Shown piece by piece: positions 23,015 to 36,000 of a DNA stretch of 64,000 nt; position 1 is the first letter of the stretch; every line of letters starts with the position of its first letter. Origin of the DNA: Dryas octopetala (Eukaryota > Streptophyta > Magnoliopsida > Rosales > Rosaceae); the NCBI GenBank assembly GCA_963921425.1, contig OY992832.1, positions 24,340,835-24,404,834 of the forward strand, read 5' to 3'. A program made the position numbers and the translations under genes. The notes beneath the pieces were generated by a model. It did not search any database and was not told where the DNA came from. It was given only the letters and a program-made list of their open reading frames with translations.

Positions 23015-26000
23015 CAAGGAATAAAATTTCGGGTTTTAAGAAAATTTCGATAGAAATTTTAATGAAAATTTTGAAAATTTTTAAATTTCGACAAAAATTC
23101 GACGAAAATTGTTATCAAAATACGAAAATTTTGAATGAAACTTTACCATATGTTTATTTAACATATTATATACTACATTAATAAAAAAATATTGAAGAAA
23201 CCAAATTATATGGTAGATTTCATGTGATATGTGATGAATATAATATACGCTGGAGGCAAATACTGTCAAAAAAATACTTCACTAATTAATAATTACTTCA
23301 ATAACACCTCAATTTTATTTTTACTACAATATTGCCACATGAATTACAAAACTAATCAATACCACATGGAGTTTCTAGGAGGTTCAAAATTTTCGTTGTT
23401 TTCAGTATCATCATGTCCAAAGTAGGTGTAATGCGAAGAATAATCACCCCAAGATACTTCTCCAGCATAATTTTGCATGTATTTGCCAACATGCCAACTA
23501 TATGGATCAGGAACCTGTTGTGGTTGAATTTTCCCATAAGCATACTCATTTGAAGAGTTTGTCTCTTGTTGTGCCAATGAGTTACTATCAGATTCAACCG
23601 AGTAAGGCAGATGTAGTGGGTAGAATATTGGAGGATTTTGCCCATAATTGTAATTGTCACTTCCTACTCTCATAGAGCCAAAAGTGGTAGATAATGAATT
23701 ATCTTCTTCTTGTGCCAAACTCTCATGACCTCTTTGTCTGTGACTATAGCATTTTCCTATGACACCAATTCCTGGTCCGGTAGGCCTACTCTCATGATCC
23801 TCATCTTGTGTTGCATGTGTGTAGTTTGCTTCGACAGAAAATAGGCTCATATACTCTTGAGAATGTCTAGTGCAATCTTCATTTCCACCACCACCACCAC
23901 TACCACCACCTCTACCACTACCACTACCACTACCACTACCTCTACCTCCACTGTCGGTAGAAGTGCCCAATCTTGTGTCAGAGTTGCCTGATCGAGAAAA
24001 ATTAGTGGGAACTGGCTCATTACGATGTGTCGACCTTGATTGCATAAGTTCATCAAAACTTTCAGTAGGGCTCACCTCCTCATTTAGAACTCTGTCCACA
24101 TTGATACCTTCCTAACATGCTTGAGCTGCAATATCAGGATCTGGATTGCCTGCATCATCATCTAAATGGAGGGGCATAATCCACTGATAAAGCTGGTTTC
24201 CCTCCACATCATCATCCCCTATAGCAGCATCATATATATCCAGCGGATCATATTCATCGACGCGATCCTGCTCTGCTTTCTTGTCTCGAAGTGCAAGCCT
24301 CATGTTATAGTAGCAATACACCATCTTTTCTAATCTATTATATGAGAGCCTGTTTCGTTGTTTGGTGTGTATGAGTGCAAAAGTGCTCCAGTTTCTTTCA
24401 CAAGATGATGATGATGTCGTTTGTGATAAAACTTTGATGACTAACTTTCTCACAGTAGGCGTATCACTCCCATACATGACCAACCATTCACCTGAAATGA
24501 AAAATTTGTTTGTGTAAGTGTAACTATAAAAATAAATAATTAAGTTAATCTAACTTATACAAGTACGATGTATACTCACTAGGAGACATTCGTGATCTAC
24601 CGGCCTATGCAGCTTGCTCTCCGAACATTTTCCGCATATCTTTAAAATATGTTAAATAAATACAAATACAATACAAATTATACAATATCAATCAAATATA
24701 TAATTTAAGACAATCAAATTCTATAAAAGTATTAATATTTCTTGTAAGGATTCGTATGGGCCTTATGACAAATTATTTTTACCTCATTTCCAAATTGGCC
24801 AACTTCTGGTGAATAGGGATCCAATTTGGAGAATACGTTGTGCACAGCCCGAATAAGTTCACCATCATCTCCAACGCTAGATCTATATTGATAGCGAAGA
24901 TTTAAATAATAGACTGCAATCATGCATCAAGTAAATATAGACATACATAATTAGTAATTTAGTACATTAATTGAGAGCTAAATCAATTAAAAAAAATGCG
25001 GAACCAAAATAACACATAAATTATTGGGTTACCTACTGCATGCAAATCGTGTTCTAACGTTTAAAACCATCGATCATTGATGATTTTTATCACCCACCGT
25101 GCACCCTGTTTTTTTTCTAGCTCTTCCTTCACGACACGCATCAACTCATAAATTGATCCCATTGTAGGATACACTTCTGTGTCGACAATACGTAAAACTA
25201 CGTAGAGAGGTTCAAACAGACCGCACACCTTATGCACCTGTTGCCAAAAAGAGTGATCAAGAACAATATTTTCAACCAGGATGCTTGCATCTGAACGCTG
25301 TAAATTGCTACGACCCCAATCATCACTGGTGAACAATTGCTTCAGCCCCATCATCTTACCATACAAACTATCCAATGCAATATAGTTTGTAGCAAATCGA
25401 GTGGTACTAGGACGAACAATATCTCCCTTCGTGATCTCTCGCATCTTTGCCAACAACCAGTTATGATTGTAAATATAATTCGTGATCATTCTGGCTTTTT
25501 TAATCACATTAGTAACATGCTCTTTCTTCCTCATCTCTTCAAACATTAGATCAATGCAATGTGATGCAGATGACGTCCAGTATACATTGTATTTGGTCAT
25601 TAACTTCTTACCTGCTTTGATAAATGCGGAACCATTGTTGGTCACAACTTGAACAACAATCTACTCTCCAACCTCCGTGATTACATTCTTCAGTAGCCCA
25701 TAAATATATTTATGATCCTTTATGCAATCTGAAGAATCAACGGACTTAAGGAATACCGACTTCTCTTTTGAGTAGGCCATGAAGTTTATGATAGACAGTT
25801 TGGTTGGACCTGTCCAACCATTGCACATGATTGTGCAACCATAAGTTGCCCAATCGGTCTTCAATTTGTTAACATGCTCTTGCATTTCTTAAAACTTCTG
25901 ATCCAAAAATCTGGTGCGTATCTGATTGGGTGTTGGAGGTTCCACTCCTACTCCTGCCTGTTGACATCCTATCACCAAATTTTTGAAATGATGAGATGCT

Positions 26001-28232
26001 GCTTTTGAAAGAGGAATATTTTCATATATGAAGAACTTGCTGATCAAGCGTTGCATCTCATCTTTGATTGACCCTCCAGAAAATAGGATTTTAACACTCT
26101 TTTGGCGTGCTTGCCTTGTATAAGCTTGGTGCTACTGGAGGTGTTGGTCGTGATTCCCTCATGCTTGATCCTCTTTGCATTTGTGCACCACTACTAGACC
26201 CAGGACCTTGTCCCCTATATGAGACTTTATGTAAGTGTTCCTTCTGCCATTCTGAAGTGCAGCTCAAAATTCTCTTCGCTCTTGAGGCCTCATATCATCA
26301 TTATGATCCTCATCATGATCATCCTCATCATCATCACTCAGTTCAATCTGACCTTGTCCTCGAAGCTCTTCCATCCGTTGTATTTTTTTGCTCTTTTGTT
26401 TGTGTTGCATCCCTGCAATGATGAATTGTTTCACTTCTAGTGGGACACTATTGCATTGTTGCATATTGTTTCCAGGATCCAAACCACTAAGGTGGTATTT
26501 CAGTCGTGTCACTCCAGCACCCTTCATTACAAGGCCACAATATTTGCATATTGAACCTTGTTTGCTACCCAGTAGTGGATCGGCATGATCCCAAGCTGGA
26601 TCACGTGATCTCTTTCCACTGGCCATTGAATCCTAAATTCCTAATAACAAAAAGACATACACAGTAACATAATAACAATAACAATTAACAAGAGAGTTCA
26701 ATTTCATATTAATATTATATCAGTATATCACCAAGAAATTAATATCATATTAGTTATTAACTTATTACTAATTAGTAATTTCATATCATATTGATATTAC
26801 CAATTGGCAATTCCATATTACTAATTTGTAATTTCATATCATATCACCAATTCCATTTCGATATTACTAATATCATATTAATTATTAATTTATTACCAAC
26901 TCTATATTAATTTCACTAATTCTAAATTACCAATTCAGTAATTCCATACATGATACATATTAGATACTATTAACAAATCATACAAATTCCATATTAATTA
27001 TTAACAAATCATACAAATTCCAATTCCATATCATATTACCAATTTCATCTTCCATATCAATATTTATATATCATACAAATTACACAAATCATACAAATCA
27101 AAATCAACCCAAAATTATACAATCAATTCCAAAATTATATGATTAAAGATTCAAAATTAACCCAAAATCATACAAATTATACAAATCAAAATAAACCCAA
27201 AATCATACAATTAATTCAAAATTATACAAATTATACAATCAAATATGCAAAATCTCAACATCAACCCAAAATCATACAATCAATTCCAAAATTATTCAAT
27301 TAACCCTAAAATTTTAATTTCATAAATACTCAAAATTGGAAAACAAAATATTAGGGGAATTAAAGCCCATGTTGAGGAGAAAAAAACTAACCAAAAATTT
27401 TGGTAATCGGAGGTCGGAGTGGCCGGAATTGGTGAAACAAACCCTCTTTTACTAAAAATGTGAAATTATCTTGTTCAAATTCAAAGCCCAAAACAGCCTA
27501 ACCAGTGACCACCAAAAGAGAAGATCGAAGCCCAAAACCAGCACAGAGAGCCAAAGAGAAAAAATCACACACCCTCCACTGGCTGCGCGGAGTGATATTT
27601 CTCTGGGTTACAAACTTAGTATACAAAAATCCAATAAAAATGATTAGACCAAATTCTGTAAATTATTAACCATTAATAGACCAAATTATGTAAATTATTA
27701 AACATTAATCAGACTTATATATATAAAACAATTAAGTGTATTTCAGTCACATATTGATCTTAGATAATAGGTGATAATAATTTATCTTGATGCTAAAAAA
27801 TTTTATCTGTAAATAGAGATAGTAATGGCTTACAATTACAAACTGATTTCTGGGGTTAAGAGAGAGAAAGGTCGGAGTGGCTTTGAGGTGGTCGGAGTTG
27901 GTGAGAAGACAGAGAACAGAAACAGAGAACACCGGTGAGAAGAGAGAAAGAGATGAGTCCAGTCTAGTCCAGGCGTCCAGCAAGCCAAGGAGAAGACGGA
28001 GGAGAGAGGAGAGAGAGCGGCGCTGCAAATCGAGTTTGAGATCGAGAGAGGCGTGCGACTGTGCAGGTGAGGAATATTGAAAGCTAGTTAGCTGGATAAG
28101 TGAGCGAAATTTCTCTCAAATTCAAAAAAATTTGCCTGTTAGGGTGTTCGAAATTTCGGCGAAATATTCCGAAATTTGATCGAATGTGTGTTAAAATTTT
28201 GAAACCCCTAAATATCGAAATTTAAACCCTTG
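23015..28232 (-). mobile_element. hAT-superfamily DNA transposon, 5.2 kb, with both ends
   Basis: Terminal inverted repeats are CAAGGAATAAAATTTCG on the left and CAAGGGTTTAAATTTCG read inward from the right. Subterminal regions at both ends are crowded with AAATTTCG in opposite orientations. The flanks GCTTTGGT (23007-23014) and GTTTTGGT (28233-28240) are an 8-bp duplication with one difference, as expected for hAT. A transposase pseudogene lies on the minus strand. The stretch 26640-27360 is AT-rich and built of ATACAAATCAT-like repeats; 27400-28100 is a GA-rich leader. The element sits about 370 bp upstream of the DGS1 start codon. Confidence 0.9.
23356..26626 (-). pseudogene. hAT transposase, broken
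   Basis: From 26626 the frame opens MASGKRSRDPAWDHADPLLG and carries a BED zinc finger (C27, C30, H45, C58) and an acidic linker; it then breaks near 26264. A DUF659-like block runs 25885-25061 (CNGWTGPTKLSIINFMAYS) with an in-frame stop near 25659. After another stop and a likely small intron (25032-24915) comes YYLNLRYQYR. The hAT dimerisation motif is in 24483-24112 (SSSCERNWSTFALIHTKQRN), followed by a stop and a Gly/Ser-rich tail ending at 23356. At least three stops or shifts mean no functional protein, though the domain order is complete. Confidence 0.85.
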
Positions 28233-28240
28233 GTTTTGGT

Positions 28241-30068
28241 CATTTTCCTCTCCCTTTTCTCTTCTCCTTTTTTCTTTTTCATCTTCTCCTCTTTTTTTTC
28301 TATTTATTGGAAATCAAAGAAGAAATATTGTCCCATTCAAGTCTCAATAGTGCTGGCGGTATGACCACTAGAGTTTGGCGGTGGCAAAGAATAAGAAGAA
28401 GAGGGGGAGAAAAGGAAGAAGAAAGAAGAGAGAGAACGCCTAACAAGAAGAAAAGAAGAGGAAAAAGGGGAAGAAAATAGAGAAAAATAACTTTTTTGAA
28501 TAATTAAGTGGTTTGACTTATATGGATTTGCGTTACAAGTGGAATGACGAGTTTACCTTAAAAATGTGATCATGTACGTGACATGTAATCACTTTTAGAC
28601 GAAAGTTGCAACCGAGTTGACGAGAGTGGCATATTGTGTAGAAAAATCCTGATAGACATCACTACATACATATCAACTTTAAATGTAACCGATATAGTAA
28701 ATGTTTTAATATCGCTTTTATTTTTATTTTTCAAAAACTAATATATATACTATTATACATATCAATTGGATTTCAATTATGATATCTTAAATTTGACAAT
28801 TTAACTAACTAATCTTTAAAATTGAAATCCAATGTAATAAGTAATAACTCATGTGTGAATCAATCAAGGGAAAAAGGCATTACTGGGAACTCAAGACACA
28901 TCATGGCCTCAAGCTCAAGCTCAAACTCAGAGTCACACAAACGCCATTCAAAGCCATCTCAATTTGTTTTCTAGGTCACTCTCTATCTTTCTCTCTTTCT
29001 CTCTCACACCCTTACACCACCTTCCAATGGCGGCCCGGCCTCGACGCCCTGCTCAAGAATGTCTACCAGATCTGCATCTCGGTCCAGGTCCAATGACTCC
29101 ATTCCCAAGAGCGATGTGAACAACAAGTTCTTTGTCGAGGAGAGGGGAGGGGCGTGAGAGAAGCACAATAGGAAGGGGAGGGGCCGGCTTGGTTCTTTTA
29201 CTGATTACCGAATAATTATTAAAAAAAAAAAAAAAAACGAATCGATTATTACTAAAAAATTTAGTTGCCATCAATTATTGAAAAATTTATCAAATAAAAG
29301 AACGTGAAAAAGAATAGAATCAATAGAATCATACATATAAGGAATGAAGTTTGCTTTTGGATTTCCCAATTTTTTCCAACTTTTGCTTCCCAACTTACGT
29401 CAACGGTTGCCTAAGAGAAAATGCTAATTATCCCAACACTTATTCCCAACTTTTGCTTCCAAATTTACATGACATAAATTCATTCGACATGGTTTTTCTT
29501 CGTCAAACAGTGCTATTTAGCCCGACTTGACTTCCCATCTTACATGGCATTCTTATATTAGCTCTATAAGCATCTTTGTTTTTTTTTTTTATTACAGTGA
29601 GATGGTATGTATATCAAGCTCCACATAGGTTAGGATAAAAAAATGGTACATGTAAAATTTTCCCCATTTTCAACTAAGGATTTTATGAGGTGCAAATAGT
29701 CGTTTTACAAGGGCAAAACAACATTCATTGACAATACAAAAGGACTTTCTATTCAACACCTCTTGGAGGATGACTGCAGATGAGGAACGATTTGACAAAA
29801 CTGATGCTACAGCTAGTCTACGTGTTCTCTCACTTTGACAGAATAAGTAAGAAGGCTTGATCAGATACAAGTGACGGAACATATAAAATGAAAATGCAGA
29901 TGGGGACTAAAAGCTACACTCAGAGATAATCTTTCTCAGTTTTTGCCATCGGTATCGCCTTGTGCTCATTTTCATCAGTCAACAGAATCTATTCCGATCT
30001 ATGAAGCACACGGCAAAAAAAAATAATGAAAATGCTATTTGATTCCCTAGTAGTGACTCCCTCAATTC
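28241..30068. other. intergenic region downstream of eIF2B gamma
   Basis: A GC-richer block at about 28900-29170 contains ATGGCCTCAAGCTCAAGCTC and later ATGGCGGCCCGGCC. Its frames stop within about 30 codons, and I recognise no protein. The rest is AT-rich, with a poly-A run near 29220. The last 200 bases probably include the eIF2B gamma 3' UTR. Confidence 0.4.
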
Positions 30069-33000
30069 TCATTTCTCTTTCTTAGCCAATGCCTCCCCTT
30101 TGCACTCACTACCAGCAGTAACCACAAAACCAGCACCAACCTGGAATGCAAAACAACAAAACAATGAAATGCCAGCCGTTCACCAAACAGAAGGGGAAGT
30201 AGAAGGGAAAGACAACAAATTATGATTACTTGACAGTCTTTTAGTACAACACGTTCTTGGAGCTGTACGTTGCTGCAAATAACTGAATTCTGGATTGAAC
30301 AACCATCACCAATGGTAACATAATTCATAACAACCGAATTAACAACCTGCAGATATTTAAAAATCAAGAATTGAAAAAATTATCTGAGCTCCAAAGTTCT
30401 CAGTTTCTGTGGTTGAGCTGAACACCAACACTATAAATGCCATTTTGAAATCAATTTATACTGCAGAAACATATAAAAAGGGCAGATACTATATTCTTGA
30501 TTCCAACCTTCTAAGATAAACAAATCATATTACCTTCACATTAGAACCTATCCGGCAGTGACGACCAATAACGGACCGTTTAACACTGCATTTATCACCC
30601 ATTTGGGAACCTTCCCCTAGCATACAGTGTGGTCCGACCTAAAAAGCAAATCCCACCACCTGATGAGTACCGTAATCACCTTAAATTGGAATGACCCAGC
30701 ACAGTGGTCTAAACTTCCCAAAATTGTTAGGAAAATCCACAAGATTTAATGCTAACTTGGGAATCAATTGTTTCTGTTTGTAAAAGGTCGACTTACAGTT
30801 GTTTTTGATCCAAGTTCTGCTGATGGGTGGATGATGTTATTTTGCCCAGAAAATGAATACCCTGACAGATGGCTAGCATCTCCTATGACCTGACAGAATT
30901 GAAAATGTGGACATCCTAAAATTGTTCAAACTGGAAGTGCACAGAATGAGCAGACTAGATAATTTTTATCGAAAACGCCCCAATGAAAGCTCTTAATCGT
31001 AAACTCACATCTCGATTAATGTCACTGAATGCTTGAATGGAATTTAACCGCACACAGTACTTGCTGTTGCTGGCAATATAAACACAGCACTTGTGGGTCC
31101 TTCGAACAGGAGTAGAGCCATTAGGCCCCAATGCATAGAGCTCATGGAAGCTTGGTGTGGATGAATTAGCCAGGATTTGAGATAGCATTAGTTGGTTGTT
31201 CTGGGAACTGGCCTTCTCATTTCCATTTTCTTCTGGTTGTGATGCACCATTCAACAACACTTCTGAACTCTAATGTTCATACAAGAAATATGAACCAGTC
31301 AGATTTTTTAGAAGGGTAGGTATCCTAAAGGAATCTAATAAGAAACCTCACTGAACTAACCAGCTGGCTACGAACAAGATAAGGCAATACATCCCGCTTT
31401 AAACTTTGGAATGTATCCTTTTGATCCAAAACTTCCTGCAGAACAGACCTGGGAGGGGAAATATATTGTAAGAATCTAAAATGATCAATTCGTCTATGAA
31501 GTAAACATCATTTAAAAGAAAAAAGGAGATAAACCTCTTGAATGCATATAGATGAGCATCCATGAGATCAGACCGAATTTCCATCTACACAGGAAAAAAA
31601 CAAGTGTAAGAACAAGTAGAAACCTATAAAATTTTTATCCAAAGTAAATGGGATTTGAATTGAGAATTCTTAATTTCATAGGTGCATTGCTTTCCTTTAA
31701 AAGAAAATAAAAAAGCAGAGAAAACAAGTGTACAAAATAAAAAAGGAAAAACTATTAAACACCCATAGCTGTATGAGCTTGAATTCTATCCTGAAAAAAT
31801 ACCTAATAAAATCAGTAACTGAAGTTTCAAATTTAGCAGTGATCAGCAGCAATATAATAAAATTTTATCAATAAAACTTTTTTCGCAGGGCATCACGATA
31901 ATATCCAAGATGAGAGAATAGTTGCAGAAAAGTTATGTGAGGTTGTGGTTGTGATTACCATGTCATTAAGCATATCATGAATGAAGCTCACCAGCGCACT
32001 AGTTTTTTATTGATAGAAAGTGTCGAACAAAAGAAATGACGATCCACAAAGGGAAACCAATTACCTGGCCAACTGCACGGAGTATGCTCTTCTGAATTCG
32101 AAGATCCTTCTCAAGTCCCGCTCCTGGTAAGAACCAAAGAAGCTAGATGAGGAACATACAACAGTAAATGCTAAAGAAAAGGAAAAGTAAAAAATATAAC
32201 CGGTTGCAATGTACAGTAAAAACTGCTTTGTAGAATCCAGCCCAATGACATTGTAGCGTCCTGGTTTCTTGGCTTTGTCTTTTCCAACAGAAGATCCTGA
32301 CTCTGAAGGTCCACTTACAGGAGCAGAGCAAAGCATTGCAGTTACTACTGCATCATGACGTCTATGAGCAGCAGCTACTGCACCAGGAGGGACATCAGAG
32401 ACAATATCACCACTCACAACCTGCAGCCACACAAAGAATTAATGGCTGATAAAGAAGCAACTTTTCAAAGGTCAAAACACTATAAAGTATACATAGATGC
32501 TAACCAAAATGTCTTTTGCAGTCAGGTGGGGTGCAATTGCCCGAAGTGCACCAGCTGTTCCAACGTCCTCAGGGACTGCCGCAACCTGCAATACACAGAA
32601 TTATGCAATGCTTCTTTAGATGAAATACTTAGGTAAAGGTCCTAAAGGACTATGGTGGAGTTAATAAAGAAGATTGATCAGCATCATGATGGCTATAAGC
32701 TTTTATAATCTGACAAACGCAGTTTACAGATACTTATATTCATTGTCTTGAGTCTTTTATGTCCTCTGATCAGTGTATTAGGTGTCATAAGTTATGCCTT
32801 TAGAATTCCTAAGTGCATAATTGGGTCTTTTAAATGATACATACCACGGCTCTATAAAAGGGCTACTTTGAAATTGAGCTAAAGGTCAAAGAAATCAATT
32901 TTCTGCTTGTGTGTGAAACACGAGTTGACTTGGAGTGATTCCAAGCAAACTTTGATGAGATGCTGAAGGCCAGTGTGAAACTGAATTTTTCTATTTTCTA

Positions 33001-36000
33001 TTGGAGTGATTCCAATAATCTTTTGGTGCGATACCAAAGGCCAAAGCGAGTCCGGATCTATCTTCTCTTTTTAACTCTTTACCATCATCCTATATCACGA
33101 TCATGTAAATCAAACATTAGATTGGAGCAGTGGTGGACTGAGGTGAGTTGACGGGAGAGGAGCGGGCACCAGGCAGAATGGATGAGGGAGAAGGAATGGG
33201 ATAGGAAGAAGGGAGAGAAGTGGAGACATTAGAGAATTTTTTTTTTTTTAGTTTTAATTTCTTTTATTTTTTATTTGATTGTCAGTTTTTTAATATATGA
33301 GAGGTTAGCTGGCTTTTTCAAAAAATGTTTTATTTTCTCTTGATCACATGGTGTAAATTTATCGTCCGCGTCACCATAACATGGGCCCCACACACATAGG
33401 TAAAATTAACAAAAAACTTAATAGATGGGGAACTTGGCAATGTCCCACAAACATTAGGGCGGACACTGAAACATTTGAACTTTAGTTACCAAAGTGAATA
33501 ATGACATATACTTAAGGGCTGCAAAGTGTAACTAAACCTATATCTAATTCTTTAAAAAAATATCATATTACTTCTTCCCAAGTTAGGAAGCTGAACTGAG
33601 TTTTGTCTGGTATCATGCACTTCACTACTTTTAGAGCAACCCGCCCAAATCAATTGGGGTGGAGGCAGCCGCAATTTCATATATTGAGATGCAAGGCTTG
33701 GAATACCCAATGCTCATTTTTTATATTGGGTAATGTGAAGCATGTGTGGCAAAATTGGGCCTGCCACGTGGATGAATTAATTGCTCTAATATCATATTAG
33801 AGTTGGAGTGTACAATCCAAAACCAATTAGCAATTGGTGGAGGGGCCTTCAATTTTATATATTGAGATGTAAGCATTAGAAAACCAATGCACAATTTTAT
33901 ATTCAAAATAGTGAAAAGCATGAGGTGTTTCATTGGGGAAAGAAGACAAAAGTACATTGAAATTGTAGTGTGTTTGCTGTCTTGGGTGGTGAATGGAAAG
34001 AAATAAAATGATTTATGAAAATTATAGCAGGGAGGGTGTGGAAGTTTTGTGGAATAAGGTTTGATTTTGGGCATCGCTATGGGCTTCGGTTTCTTCTAAG
34101 TTTTGGGATGAAACCTTTTTCTTTATTTATGCCAATTAGAGGGCTGCTGCTTTTACTTAAGAACCAATTTTGTTTATTCTGATGTAGTGCAATAATGCTC
34201 TGTTAGACAGTAAATAGTGTTTGATTATAGTTTTGCCTTCAGTGGACATCTTGTCCAATGTGAATGTACCTATTAATGCAGTTCAATAATTTTTTTTAAT
34301 AAGAAAACATATACACACATCCTATAGATTAGCAAGACACTGACAATATACACAAACAGTAAGGTCTACAAGCTATCAAGCAAACAAATGCTGTAAATCC
34401 AATGGAAACTGCTAGAGTAAGCTCTGAAGCACGGATACTTCAGAATTTGGAATTTTGGAGTGTCCAATAAGGATGCAGGTACGATACAGCAGGGTTACTT
34501 GGGGGGTATGGTCAAGATACGGTCAGGATATGTTTTTTGGGTTTCTGTTGCATTTTTTTTAAAATCAGGGGTCTGATCCTAATTTTAAAAATTTAAGGGG
34601 TCAAATTGTGATTTTGAAACTTGTTTTAAATCAGATTAGTAGATTACTCACCCTTTCTGTTCGTGAAAAACTTGTTTTGAAAGATATTTGGGACATGTTC
34701 TATGTTTTTTTTGTTTGACCAATGGACATGTTCTATGTTTATTTGGTTATGTTTAGCATAAGACATAAGAACTTATTTCTCTTTTGATAATTGGATTATG
34801 TTTTGAGAGATGATTTGCTTTGTGTTTTATATTTTATTTAAATTAATTTGCGTATGTATAAATATATATTATATTAATTGCCGTATCCGGTATCCTAGTT
34901 TTTGGAGATGTGATGTATACCTGTACCCGTATCCATGCAACATAGGAAGTAAGCACACAAAAATATAGTAATATGAGACACAATATGCATACAAATCACA
35001 ATCAATCCAAACAGTTTTCAAAACCCTCAACAGCAAATCACAAATTCAATTACTTCTAAATTTTTTCTCCAAACCATAACAAACCTAAACCTAGAATCAA
35101 GATTTCAAGCCCTAAAATAATCAGCACACAAATACAGCTCAACAAACCTAGACCCACAATCAGAATTTCAATCTTTTTCAGTCCCTAGATTAGTCAGCAC
35201 AGAAAAGCAGAGTATAGATGCCATACAATTACATTAGCACATACAGCTCAACCATTAATAGGGATGAAATAGGAAGGTCCAACAGTCAAGAGACAGAGAG
35301 ATTGAGAGCTGTGGGAAAATAGGAAGAGAGGGAATCTGTGAGATTTGGGAAGTGAATATATGGAACCACTCGTGCATTGAGAACTCCTTCAGGTGACGGC
35401 TGTTGAACAGGCGAGGAATAAGAGAGGATAATGGTTTCTGTCAGTAGGTACCAAGGTAAGACTGTTGAGTTGGCCAATACAGGACCACTGCATCTTACTT
35501 TATTGTAAATTATATCTACATTCTAGGATGCTATTTTGATGGGCTATTTTGACGGATCAATACATGATGATGCAGTAGCTATAGCTTTGTTGGAAAAGAA
35601 GAATCCTCTTCAGAAGCCCAAGACTCAGGCCTTTTGGGTCTAATATGAAGTGCCCATTGTAGTGCAAGAATCAGACAATAAATAAATAAGTCAAAGAGCC
35701 AATCTAAGAGTTCATGTCAAGTTTTATTACAAGTATTTATTTGAATCTAGTGCTATTAAGAGTCCATTTATTTGGGTCTTAGGAAAATACGATGTCTTTA
35801 AGTACTAATGGGTCTTTTAATATTTCTATATTATTTGATAAGTCTTTTGGTATTTCAGAAGTCTTTAGGAGGTATATGAAGATTATAAATACATCTATTT
35901 TCCATACACTAAATTTTAATGAATGCAAATTAAGTGCCGTTAAAGGCTTGGTGCCTTGGTATCTCATCTATCTTCTCCTCTCTTTCCCTTTGACATTCTT

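Noticed and set aside
33600..33920. Possible gene at 33603-33800
   Set aside because: The two halves are a diverged local duplication (TATATTGAGATG repeated), and no protein is recognised.
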